From: Bacillota bacterium
Lineage (GTDB): Bacteria; Bacillota; Clostridia; Clostridiales; Clostridiaceae
Assembly (NCBI GenBank): GCA_023445445.1
Contig: JAEXLD010000041.1
Span: forward strand, 62,001-126,000
Direction: 5' to 3'
DNA length: 64,000 bases
Shown: piece by piece, positions 53,928 to 62,117 of the stretch
Numbering within the stretch: the first letter of the stretch is position 1
How the letters are laid out: each line of letters opens with the position of its first letter
Notes under the pieces: generated by a model
Told to the model about the DNA's origin: nothing
Seen by the model: the letters and a program-made list of their open reading frames with translations, nothing else
The model's database searches: none
Position numbers and translations under genes: made by a program

Positions 53928-55214
53928 ATGGACAATTTATTTAAACTAAAAGAAAATAAAACAAATTTTAAAACCGAGCTAGTAGCTGGTTTAACTTCTT
54001 TTTTTGCTGCAGTATATATTATTGTAGTTAATGCAAGTATTTTAAGTGATGGGGGTGTAGCACAAGAACCACTAATTATAGCCACAGTTCTAGCTTCTTT
54101 TATAGGCTGCTTATTAGTTGCTATAATAAGTAATACCCCATTAGTAGTAATGCCTGGAATGGGTATTAATGCTCTATTTACTTATACTATTATATTAGGT
54201 ATGGGATTAACTTTCAATCAAGCATTGGGAAGTGTTGTAGTTGCTGGATTTCTATTTCTATTAGTAGCCATAACTCCTTTATCTAGAATACTAGATAAAT
54301 CCATACCAAATTCTTTAAAAGAATCAATTACTATAGGAATAGGACTGTTTATAACATTTTTAGGCCTTCAAAAGAGTGGACTTATTGTATCTGATCCTTC
54401 AACATTTGTAAGGATTGGAGATTTATCAAACCCAAAAGTACTATTCTTTATTTTAATTTTCTTATTAACAGTAATATTATTTGCTAAGAATATCCCTGGA
54501 AGCTTTTTGATTAGCATAGTAACTGGTACTCTATTAGCAATATTATTTAAACTTGTTGATATATCTAATTTAACTTTATCTTTTCCCAATTTTTCTGAAT
54601 ATAAAGGTATATTCTTTAATATTGACTTAAGAGAATTTTTAAATATAAAGTTTTGGATTTCTACTTTTTCATTAACATTAGTTATAGTTTTTGAAAATAT
54701 AGGATTACTACATGGTCAAGTTAATGGATTATTAAGTGCTCCTAAAAAAAGTAATAAAGCTTTAATTTCAATAGCTTTATCTACAATTGCTTGTGGTTTG
54801 TTTGGAACTAGCCCGTCAGTATCAACTGTAGAAGGAACTGCTGGAATTGCAGCTGGTGGTAAGACAGGTCTTACATCATTAATTTCAGGATTATTACTAT
54901 TAATCTCATTAATCTTTATTCCTTTTATTAATATAATTCCTAACGAAGTCATTGCACCAATATTAATAATTATAGGAAGCTTAATGATAAAAGGTATAGT
55001 ACACATTGATTTTAATGATATTTCTGAAGCAATTCCTAGCTTTTTAGTAATAGTCTTAATACCTTTAACTTTCAGTATAATAGATGGAATCGCTTTTGGA
55101 TTTATATCATATACAATTATGAAAATTGCTACAAAGAAATATAAAGATATCTCTGTAGTAATGTATTTAATTTCATTTACATTTATAGTTTATCTTTTAC
55201 TTAATTCAATATAG
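53928..55214 (+). CDS. NCS2 purine permease, AzgA-like
   Basis: 428 aa with about 12 membrane segments. Family motifs are TSFFAAVYIIVVNASIL, NTPLVVMPGMGINALFTY, FENIGLLHGQ and CGLFGTSPSVSTVEGTAGIAAGGKTG, as in adenine/guanine/hypoxanthine permeases. I start at the ATG at 53928 because MDNLFKLKENKTNFKTELVAG looks like family N-termini; the ribosome site is either AAGAGG (12 bases before) or GAAAGG (touching). The GTG at 53886 has no ribosome site. No purine riboswitch is seen upstream. Confidence 0.9.
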   Translation: MDNLFKLKENKTNFKTELVAGLTSFFAAVYIIVVNASILSDGGVAQEPLIIATVLASFIGCLLVAIISNTPLVVMPGMGINALFTYTIILGMGLTFNQALGSVVVAGFLFLLVAITPLSRILDKSIPNSLKESITIGIGLFITFLGLQKSGLIVSDPSTFVRIGDLSNPKVLFFILIFLLTVILFAKNIPGSFLISIVTGTLLAILFKLVDISNLTLSFPNFSEYKGIFFNIDLREFLNIKFWISTFSLTLVIVFENIGLLHGQVNGLLSAPKKSNKALISIALSTIACGLFGTSPSVSTVEGTAGIAAGGKTGLTSLISGLLLLISLIFIPFINIIPNEVIAPILIIIGSLMIKGIVHIDFNDISEAIPSFLVIVLIPLTFSIIDGIAFGFISYTIMKIATKKYKDISVVMYLISFTFIVYLLLNSI

Positions 55215-55272
55215 AAAAACTATTCAAACTCAAAAGAAAAAATAAAATATATACCTAAAGAATTTATAAATC

Positions 55273-55320
55273 AATCTATTGAGATAATTTGTTTGAAATT
55301 ATGTCAATAGATTATTTATT
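55273..55320. terminator. Bidirectional terminator, NCS2 versus NUDIX genes
   Basis: A long stem: AATCTATTGA (55273-55282) and ATAATTT (55284-55290) with AAATTAT (55296-55302) and TCAATAGATT (55304-55313), with one G-G mismatch. Confidence 0.85.
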
Positions 55321-55331
55321 TTACTCTATAA

Positions 55332-55943
55332 TTATTCTTTTATATTACTTAAAAAGTTTTCTAAAATTAACGCTGTCATTCCCCATATAGTATAATTTTT
55401 ATAAACATAGAATAAAGATTTATATAGACCTTCTTTAAATTTGTAATTTTCCCCATTTTTTATTAAATGATAAGGAAAATCCTTATTTCTTTCTACATTA
55501 ATTTTACTTAAATCATTAATTGGGTTTACTTTCATCAATTCATTAATTGATGCTAAAAATATATGATCTACTTCATCTTTATTAATAGTTATATTGTTAT
55601 AATTTTTAATATACCCTAGGAATGGATGAACAATCAATCCATAATGCGTAACTAGTATATCTAAGTCTGTTACTATTTCAAAGTCCTCTTTATTTAATCC
55701 AAGCTCCTCACAGACTTCTCTTTTTATTGCTTCTTTAGGATGTTCATTATTTTCTATTTTCCCACCAGGAAATGATATATCCCCAGGCTGACTTCTCATA
55801 TGGAAAGCCCTTACTTGAAAAACTATTTTAGTATCTCCTTCTATATCCACAAGTAATATTGCAACAGCTGCTCTTTTCATATCATTCCACCCATTAATAT
55901 ACGGACTATAATTCTTATATTTTTTAATTATTTTATCTAACAT
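55332..55943 (-). CDS. NUDIX hydrolase, probable CoA pyrophosphatase
   Basis: 203 aa. The Nudix box begins at GGKIENNEHPKEAIKREVCEEL (in outline G-x5-E-x7-REVxEELG), preceded by VRAFHMRSQPGDISFPGG, which resembles the CoA-specific UPF0035 signature (R-x-H-x-GxxxFPGG). It would cut CoA into phosphopantetheine and 3',5'-ADP. Standalone unit on the minus strand. Confidence 0.87.
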   Translation of the reverse strand: MLDKIIKKYKNYSPYINGWNDMKRAAVAILLVDIEGDTKIVFQVRAFHMRSQPGDISFPGGKIENNEHPKEAIKREVCEELGLNKEDFEIVTDLDILVTHYGLIVHPFLGYIKNYNNITINKDEVDHIFLASINELMKVNPINDLSKINVERNKDFPYHLIKNGENYKFKEGLYKSLFYVYKNYTIWGMTALILENFLSNIKE

Positions 55944-55961
55944 ACCTATCTACCTCAAATT

Positions 55962-55999
55962 ATAATAAAGCCTCCCTAGCAAATTAATTCTATGGAGGC
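55962..55999 (-). terminator. Terminator after the 75-aa conserved protein
   Basis: GCCTCCCTAG (55970-55979) with CTATGGAGGC (55990-55999), one mismatch, then TTTATTATAAT on the minus strand. Confidence 0.8.
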
Positions 56000-56011
56000 A
56001 TAAATACAATT

Positions 56012-56239
56012 TTATTCTTCTACTATTTTATTAATTATTTCTACTCTTTCATCTCCTAAGTAAGGATATAATTTTAAAGAAATTTTCCCATCTTTATAAA
56101 CTCTTTCCCCATTAGCAGAAACTATTTTTTGAACTCTTTCCTTTAGTTCATCGTAACTCATTAAAAACTCTAAATAATTATCTACTAAGTCCTTTAAACA
56201 AGTTGCTAATTCTTTTGGATTTCTATATACAGTTCTCAT
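56012..56239 (-). CDS. Small conserved clostridial protein (TIGR04540-like)
   Basis: 75 aa from the ATG at 56239, after AAGGAG (56246-56251); the ATG at 56257 precedes that site. Helical N-terminal half (PKELATCLKDLVDNYLEFLMSYDELKERVQ) and a basic KISLKLYPYLGDERVEIINKI tail. I recall this type as TIGR04540, without known function, but am not certain. No cysteines, no membrane segment. Confidence 0.7.
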   Translation of the reverse strand: MRTVYRNPKELATCLKDLVDNYLEFLMSYDELKERVQKIVSANGERVYKDGKISLKLYPYLGDERVEIINKIVEE

Positions 56240-56359
56240 CTTTGTCTCCTTGTACATTAAATATAATTATAAAAATATTATAATGTTAAATCAGTATTTT
56301 TACTAGTAAAATTTTATGATACTTTATTTTAAAGTATATCATATAACTCATACTAACAA

Positions 56360-57052
56360 TTAATTTAATCTCATAATATTAACTCCATTCTCTTTAAGCC
56401 AACTCTCAGCAATCTTATAATTAGTATAGTATTTTTCTACAAGATTCCAAAAATCCTTTGAGTGATTCATGTGCTTTAGATGACAGAGTTCATGTGTTAT
56501 TATATAATCCATAACATAGTAAGGCATTAATATAAGTCTCCAATTTAATCTTATTTCTTTTTTACTATTGCAGCTTCCCCATCTAGTCTTTTGATTTCTA
56601 ATTATAGATTTCGTTGGGAATAGAGAGTACTTTACTGCTAATTTATCTACTCTATCTTTTATAATTATATCAGCTTGTATTTTATACCAATCTGATAGAA
56701 GTTTTTCTAAATATGTATTATCTAAATTTCTACTTTTAATAAAAAGTATATCTTTTTCAAAGTAGATACTGTCAACATCAGATAATTCTATCCTGGTAGT
56801 AAATTCATTACCTAAAAAAAATGCTTTAATATAATTATTATTATTCATGCTTTTTTTTATTTTATTAATATTTGTTGTTATCCATTTTTCTTTAGTTCTT
56901 AATATTTTTTCTACATATTCTATACTTATGTCTAAAGGAGCATATATTATTAGCTCAGCATTTGAGTCTAATTTTATAGATAAGTTTTTTTTATTCTTAA
57001 GTATTAATTTATAATTAATACTTTTACCATTTATTAAAATACTTCTATTCAT
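56360..57052 (-). CDS. YgjP-type metallopeptidase-like protein (DUF45)
   Basis: 230 aa. The zinc motif HELCHLKHMNHSKDFW (HExxH plus a downstream His) and RWGSCNSKKEIRLNWRL are the DUF45/YgjP (M48-like) hallmarks. In bacteria the family is poorly characterised; the active-site residues here are complete. The ATG comes right after the MFS stop (TAAATG), so it is co-translated with the transporter. Confidence 0.9.
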   Translation of the reverse strand: MNRSILINGKSINYKLILKNKKNLSIKLDSNAELIIYAPLDISIEYVEKILRTKEKWITTNINKIKKSMNNNNYIKAFFLGNEFTTRIELSDVDSIYFEKDILFIKSRNLDNTYLEKLLSDWYKIQADIIIKDRVDKLAVKYSLFPTKSIIRNQKTRWGSCNSKKEIRLNWRLILMPYYVMDYIITHELCHLKHMNHSKDFWNLVEKYYTNYKIAESWLKENGVNIMRLN

Positions 57053-58213
57053 TTAATTATTACCTTTATGTATCCTTTTTGGGTTAGGTAAGAATATAAA
57101 GGAAATTAAAGTTGAAAGAACTAATAGTATAAATCCTAAAAAATACATTCCAAAATAGCCAAAAAGGCTTTCAGCGAAAGTATATATAGTTGGATATATA
57201 AAATTTGAACCTCCAGTACTTAAAACTGATAAAACTGCAAATGAAGTGGCTATTAACTGATCCTCTAAAATATCCCTTAAATATTTGAATAAAAAGCTTA
57301 AATATAATCCATATAAAACACCATGTAATTGATCACCTAAAACAATTAAAACAACATTTCCTGTTGAAAACATAAATATTTTTATAGCTGCAATTGCTAA
57401 AGAAAGAGTTAGACATGTCTTGCTATTTGCTTTACTAAAATATTTAGAAATAATCATAAAAGAAAAGAATTCTATAATTACTCTAAAACTAATAGAGCTA
57501 CTATATATTTCATTTGCTTTATTTACGTCACCAACAACTTTTACTAAATATGCAGAATATGCAAATTCTAGTCCCATATAGCTTCCCATTCCTAAAAAAA
57601 CAACTATAATAAGTAAAACTATATTTCTATTTTTAAATAAGTCACTAAATTTCACCTTATTTGTATTCTGTTTAATATTTATATTTCCTTTAAAATTTAA
57701 TAAAATGATACTCATCATTGTAGCTATCATAATTAAAGCAATTATATGGAGAATTCTGTACCCAAATTGGTTAATTATAATTCCTGAGATAAATACAATT
57801 ATTGCATATCCTATAGATCCCCATTTTCTTACATCAGAAAATTCATATCTACTTTTTATACATAGCTCTTCAATATAAACTTCGAAAATTCCAGCTAAAG
57901 AACCTAAAATCCCTCCATAAATAGGTGCATATACTATAGTTAAGTCTTTATTTATAAACATAAGCCCAATTATAGCTATAAATACTAAAAATAAATATAC
58001 TAAAATAAATCTATTTTTATTATTTGATTTAGAAAATTTATTAGATAGTATAGGTTGACATATTAATGTAAATAAGGCCCCTATAGATACTACTCTCCCA
58101 ACTTCAGTAAGATTAAGACCTATTTCCTGATTTAAATAAGGAAAATAAAATGTCGTTAAGATACTAAATACTCCAAAGGTTAAAAAAGTAGTCATTCCAT
58201 AATATTTTTTCAT
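57053..58213 (-). CDS. MFS transporter
   Basis: 386 aa with about 12 membrane segments, of the MFS_1-like/LacY-type subgroup (FYFPYLNQEIGLNLTEVGRV; DVRKWGSIGYAIIVFI, a conserved loop 4-5 motif). Substrate unknown. It is directly followed by the DUF45 gene with no gap. Confidence 0.87.
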   Translation of the reverse strand: MKKYYGMTTFLTFGVFSILTTFYFPYLNQEIGLNLTEVGRVVSIGALFTLICQPILSNKFSKSNNKNRFILVYLFLVFIAIIGLMFINKDLTIVYAPIYGGILGSLAGIFEVYIEELCIKSRYEFSDVRKWGSIGYAIIVFISGIIINQFGYRILHIIALIMIATMMSIILLNFKGNINIKQNTNKVKFSDLFKNRNIVLLIIVVFLGMGSYMGLEFAYSAYLVKVVGDVNKANEIYSSSISFRVIIEFFSFMIISKYFSKANSKTCLTLSLAIAAIKIFMFSTGNVVLIVLGDQLHGVLYGLYLSFLFKYLRDILEDQLIATSFAVLSVLSTGGSNFIYPTIYTFAESLFGYFGMYFLGFILLVLSTLISFIFLPNPKRIHKGNN

Positions 58214-58265
58214 TAGTATTATCCTCCTGCAAATTAATAATTATCACTATTATAACCCTAAAAAT

Positions 58266-58295
58266 TTTAAAAGGCTATCTTTTTAAAGATAGCCT
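58266..58295 (-). terminator. Terminator after the desulfoferrodoxin gene
   Basis: AGGCTATCTTT (58272-58282) pairs with AAAGATAGCCT (58285-58295); on the minus strand TTTTAAAATTTTT follows. Confidence 0.9.
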
Positions 58296-58310
58296 AAAAT
58301 TATATTCTTT

Positions 58311-58691
58311 TTACTTGTTACTCCACAAACCATGTAAATTACAATATTCTCTAACTCTGTCCACATCTCCAGTAACTTTAAATGTAGCTAATGGTTTTTC
58401 TTCTGGGTTTAAATGTTTTCTTAATACTTGTCCATCTTTGGTAATTACTTCTATCCATTGAATAAAGTGTTCAGGTGTCATTGGATGTTCAACTTCACCA
58501 ACTTTAACAAAAAGCATTCCATCCTTTTCTTCAGCAACTGGTATATGTTTTTCAACTGCTGCATCAACTGTATTTTCAGTTAATAATCTCATTGGTTTAC
58601 CACAGCATGTTAAAGTACCTCCACCAACATTTAAAATCTCAACCATGTTTCCACAAACGTCACATTTGTATACTTGTAACTTTTCTAACAT
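58311..58691 (-). CDS. dfx: Desulfoferrodoxin (superoxide reductase)
   Basis: 126 aa. N-terminal desulforedoxin-like Fe(Cys)4 site (YKCDVCGN and TCCGKPM) and the superoxide reductase centre with His ligands in AVEKHIPV and EVEHPMTPEHF, and the final Cys/His in CNLHGLW. It reduces superoxide without making oxygen, fitting an anaerobe. I start at the ATG at 58691 (MLEKLQVYKC), after AAGGAG; the GTG at 58700 overlaps that site. Confidence 0.96.
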   Translation of the reverse strand: MLEKLQVYKCDVCGNMVEILNVGGGTLTCCGKPMRLLTENTVDAAVEKHIPVAEEKDGMLFVKVGEVEHPMTPEHFIQWIEVITKDGQVLRKHLNPEEKPLATFKVTGDVDRVREYCNLHGLWSNK

Positions 58692-58768
58692 ATAATTCAC
58701 TCCTTATTATTAATAATAATTATTATATATTTATTATACTACTTTAGTTATTTCTTTACAAATTTTTC

Positions 58769-59176
58769 TTATATCTTAATAGCTTCTTCAGCTAAATTTC
58801 TTACATATTTATACTCATTTATTTCAAAATACTCATAATTAATATTTATATCTAAGTTTTCTATAGATTTAATCAATTTTTTTGTTAGGCTTTCTATTCT
58901 CTTTGGCATTTCGATATTTTTTTTATTTAGAAAATTTATTATCATTAAATTTGTACTATAAATAGTTAAGTCACTTATTTTTTCATCTTTACTTATCTCA
59001 TCAATTCCGTGCAAAATTCCATAAACATGAGCTTCTAGTACAGTCCCCTTTCCTACATATTTTGAGAAAATCTTTTCATAACCAGTATCATTTAGGATTA
59101 CTCCTCCTATTCCCATGCTACTTTCTGAATTTCTTGTTTCATTACAGAATCCACTTACATAAAGCCTATATTTCAT
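58769..59176 (-). CDS. RNase H-like protein with altered active site
   Basis: 135 aa from the ATG at 59176, after GGAGG. The order YRLYVSGFCNE, MGIGGVIL, a helix with LEAHVYGILHGI, and DLTIYSTNLMIINFL follows the RNase HI fold as used in reverse-transcriptase-associated RVT_3 domains. The first catalytic Asp of YxDG is Ser8 and the Asp of TDS is Thr75; only E49 remains. Nuclease activity is doubtful. Single-gene unit. Confidence 0.62.
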   Translation of the reverse strand: MKYRLYVSGFCNETRNSESSMGIGGVILNDTGYEKIFSKYVGKGTVLEAHVYGILHGIDEISKDEKISDLTIYSTNLMIINFLNKKNIEMPKRIESLTKKLIKSIENLDININYEYFEINEYKYVRNLAEEAIKI

Positions 59177-59312
59177 AAATCCTCCACTCATAAAATTGTA
59201 CTCTATAGATTATTCTAAAAATATATTTATTATTCTATAGTTCAATACTTTATTTGATTTTATTTAAATTATATTTATACTTATAATTAATAATAAAATT
59301 AAGGAGATAGAG

Positions 59313-60173
59313 ATGAGTATTTTAAAATATAATGATACAATTGGACTAATTTCTTGCTCAAATGGTTTAAATGAAAATGTTAAAGATAAAATAGATGATT
59401 TGGCTTCTATACTAAAGTCAATAAATATTAATGTTGATATTTCTAATTCTTTATACAGAAATTTAGATGGTACCACATTGCCTGCAGAATTTAGAGCAAA
59501 GGAACTTATGAGATTTTACAATGACAAAAATATTAAAGCAATATTTGATTTATCAGGTGGAGATTTATGTAATGAAATATTAGATTATTTAAATTATGAT
59601 GAAATAATAAATTCTAAAAAACCTTTTATAGGATATAGTGATTTAACGGTTTTATTAAATGCTTTGTATGAAAAAACAAATATAACAAATTTCAATTATC
59701 AATTAAGAAATCTAATAAGAGAAAGTGCTAATTTACAAAAAGAATATTTTGTTAATAATTTTTTAAAAGAAGAGGATATGATCCATTCAATAAATTATGA
59801 TTTTATTAAAGGCAATTATATGGAGGGAAAGATAATAGGTGGTAATATTAGATGTTTCTTAAAGCTAGCTGGAACTAAATATATTCCATCCTTTGAAGAT
59901 AAGATTTTATTTTTAGAGGCCCTTAGTGGTGATATAAATAAAATTTCAACCTTTATAGCACAATATAAACAAATAGGGGCTTTTTCAAAGATTAATGGAC
60001 TTATTCTTGGGTCTTTTACAGAAATGGAAAAAGCTTATAGTGATATAGAAATAAAAGATTTCTTTTTAAATAAATTTAAGGATTATAATTTTCCAATTGC
60101 TAAAACTTCAGAACTTGGTCATAATCCTGATTCAAAAGCTATTCCTATTGGAAAAATGGTAATATTAAAATAG
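59313..60173 (+). CDS. Peptidase S66 (LD-carboxypeptidase / MccF-like)
   Basis: 286 aa. The Ser-Glu-His set is visible in GYSDLTVLLNAL, FLEALSG and LGHNPDSKAIPIG, the S66 arrangement that trims L,D-peptide bonds in peptidoglycan stems or, in MccF, detoxifies microcin C. No signal peptide, so it acts in the cytoplasm, likely in cell-wall recycling. AAGGAGATAG precedes the ATG. Monocistronic. Confidence 0.88.
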   Translation: MSILKYNDTIGLISCSNGLNENVKDKIDDLASILKSININVDISNSLYRNLDGTTLPAEFRAKELMRFYNDKNIKAIFDLSGGDLCNEILDYLNYDEIINSKKPFIGYSDLTVLLNALYEKTNITNFNYQLRNLIRESANLQKEYFVNNFLKEEDMIHSINYDFIKGNYMEGKIIGGNIRCFLKLAGTKYIPSFEDKILFLEALSGDINKISTFIAQYKQIGAFSKINGLILGSFTEMEKAYSDIEIKDFFLNKFKDYNFPIAKTSELGHNPDSKAIPIGKMVILK

Positions 60174-60273
60174 TGTAACCTTACCTTGTTGAAATAATAT
60201 TATATTAAAGTTATAATTTAACTTGTAAGATAATACTAAATAGTTATATTAAATATTATATAGAGGTGAACTT

Positions 60274-60711
60274 ATGTTAAAAGAAGAACTAAAAAAGAAT
60301 GAAATTTCAGCTATGAAGGCTAGAGACAAACAAACTGTAAGTGTTTTAAGATTAGTTAACTCTGAAATTAAAGCTTATGAAGTAAATGAAAGAAAAGATA
60401 TTACTGATGAAGTTGTTATTAAAATAATAGAAAAGCAAATTAAACAATTAAAAGAAGCCCTTCAATATGCTAGACAACTCAATGATGAAGAAAAAATACA
60501 AGAAGGAAACTTTGCTATTAATTTACTTACACCTTACCTACCTGCTCAATTAAGTGATGAAGAAGTTAAAGCTATGCTTAAAGAAATAATTACTAATGGA
60601 AACTACGGACCATCTGATATGGGTAAGATAATGAAAGAAATAATGCCAAAAGTAAATGGAAAGTTTGATAGATCTAAAATAAACCCTATGGTAAAAGAAC
60701 TACTTAAATAA
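60274..60711 (+). CDS. GatB/YqeY domain protein
   Basis: 145 aa, helical YqeY family (LKKNEISAMKARDKQTVSVLRLVNSEIKAYEV, in part; YLPAQLSDEEVKAML; GPSDMGKIMKEIMPKVNGK), related to the tRNA-binding C-terminal part of GatB. Precise role unknown; RNA binding is inferred from the family. It has its own GAGGTG site and ends at a strong terminator. Confidence 0.9.
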   Translation: MLKEELKKNEISAMKARDKQTVSVLRLVNSEIKAYEVNERKDITDEVVIKIIEKQIKQLKEALQYARQLNDEEKIQEGNFAINLLTPYLPAQLSDEEVKAMLKEIITNGNYGPSDMGKIMKEIMPKVNGKFDRSKINPMVKELLK

Positions 60712-60731
60712 TTTCTTTTCTTGAAATTTAT

Positions 60732-60803
60732 AAGGTATCTATTAATTTTACTTATACCTTGGAAAAAATCCAAAGCAAGTAAAATTATAGATACCTTTTT
60801 ATT
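60732..60803. terminator. Long bidirectional terminator between yqeY and DMT genes
   Basis: A 21-bp stem with one bulged T (60732-60753 with 60777-60797), enclosing a small TTGGA/TCCAA hairpin. TTTTTATTT follows. Confidence 0.88.
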
Positions 60804-61690
60804 TATACTATCTTTTTTCTTACTTCTTTTTTATCTAATTTTTTATTATAAATAAACATATATAGTGAAGCTGAAAAAATTATTCCATAACCAATAAAGC
60901 TTAGTGCATCAGGTAATACTCCAAAAATCATAAAGCTAATTATAGCTGAAAATATTATATTAGAATAGTCAAATATTGATATTTCCTTTGCTGGTGCATA
61001 TTTATAAGCTATAGTAATTCCAAATTGTCCAATACTAGCAAATACACCTGCTAAAAGAAGATATATTAATTGAGACATAGACATAGGTTTATATACAGCT
61101 AGCATAAAAGGAAAAATTACAATTAATGAAAATAATGAAAAATAAAAAACTACTGTATAATGTTTTTCTTTACTACCTAAAGTTCTAAGACAAGTATAGG
61201 CCCCTGCAGCAAATACTGCTCCCAATATACCTACTATAAATGGAAAAATATCAATATTAAATGTTGGTTTAATAATAAAAATCGCACCCATGAATGCAAT
61301 AATAATTGATATCATTTGTTTTAAATTTATTTTTTCTCCAAGGAATAAAGCAGAAAAAATAATAACAAAAAACGGACTTAACTTATTTAACATATTAGCA
61401 TCTGAAAGTATTAATTTGTCTATAGAATAATAATTTAAAACTATACCTATAGTACCTAATGTTGATCTTAATATTAATAATTTTTGACTATCTTTCTTAC
61501 CAAAAAAGCTTTCTTTATTCTTCAAAATAAATATTAAAGCAATTATGCAAGAAACTAAATTTCTAAAAAATGTTTTTTGAAAAGATGGAAGATCTCCAGC
61601 TAATTTTACAAATGCAGACATAACTGCAAATCCAAATGCAGAAAAAGTTATAAATATAATACCTTTAACTCTATCGCTTAAATTATTCAT
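60803..61690 (-). CDS. EamA/DMT-family transporter
   Basis: 295 aa with ten membrane segments in two EamA repeats (GFAVMSAFVKL...FFRNLVSC and GILGAVFAAGAYTCLRTL). Exports or imports a metabolite, not identifiable. I start at the ATG at 61690 (MNNLSDRVKGII), after AAGGAG; the longer frame to 61783 would include the upstream terminator. Confidence 0.88.
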   Translation of the reverse strand: MNNLSDRVKGIIFITFSAFGFAVMSAFVKLAGDLPSFQKTFFRNLVSCIIALIFILKNKESFFGKKDSQKLLILRSTLGTIGIVLNYYSIDKLILSDANMLNKLSPFFVIIFSALFLGEKINLKQMISIIIAFMGAIFIIKPTFNIDIFPFIVGILGAVFAAGAYTCLRTLGSKEKHYTVVFYFSLFSLIVIFPFMLAVYKPMSMSQLIYLLLAGVFASIGQFGITIAYKYAPAKEISIFDYSNIIFSAIISFMIFGVLPDALSFIGYGIIFSASLYMFIYNKKLDKKEVRKKIV

Positions 61691-61732
61691 TTTATCACTC
61701 CTTACTAATATATAATACATATAAATGAAAAA

Positions 61733-61765
61733 AACATCAAAAAACCTTAGAGGCATCTCTAAGGT
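61733..61765 (-). terminator. Terminator after the DUF1450 gene
   Basis: AACCTTAGAG (61742-61751) with CTCTAAGGTT (61756-61765); on the minus strand TTTTTTGATG follows. Confidence 0.93.
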
Positions 61766-61772
61766 TTTTTGA

Positions 61773-61964
61773 TTATTCTTCAACTTTCTTTATAAATTCC
61801 TCTTCTGTTTCTGTCTCAATGTAGTTTCCATTTGCATAACCTAGTACAAGCCCATCTCTTCCACCACATTCACCTATACAACCAACTTCAACATTTTCAC
61901 TTCCGAACTTTAACTCTAGTTTATCTATATCTATTCCCGAACAAACTGGACACACTGATATCAT
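61773..61964 (-). CDS. DUF1450-like small cysteine protein
   Basis: 63 aa with CPVCSG at the N-terminus, GCIGECGG in the middle and the closing GNYIETETEEEFIKKVEE. The C-x4-C/GG pattern and the C-terminal tail match the DUF1450/YuzB thioredoxin-like family as I recall it. A redox or metal role is plausible but unproven. Independent unit. Confidence 0.75.
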   Translation of the reverse strand: MISVCPVCSGIDIDKLELKFGSENVEVGCIGECGGRDGLVLGYANGNYIETETEEEFIKKVEE

Positions 61965-62117
61965 AATATCTATCTCCTTTTATTTTACTATTTTTATTAG
62001 CTATATTATATAAATAGTAGTAGTTATTCTCAAGGTTTAATTTTAATAAATAACAGTAATTTTCTCTTGTTTCCTTTTATTAGCTTACTATTGTTATTAA
62101 TATTGGAATATTAAATT

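Noticed and set aside
61691..61783. Longer N-terminus of the DMT transporter
   Set aside because: The extra codons run through the terminator of the upstream DUF1450 gene and the ribosome site AAGGAG precedes 61690.
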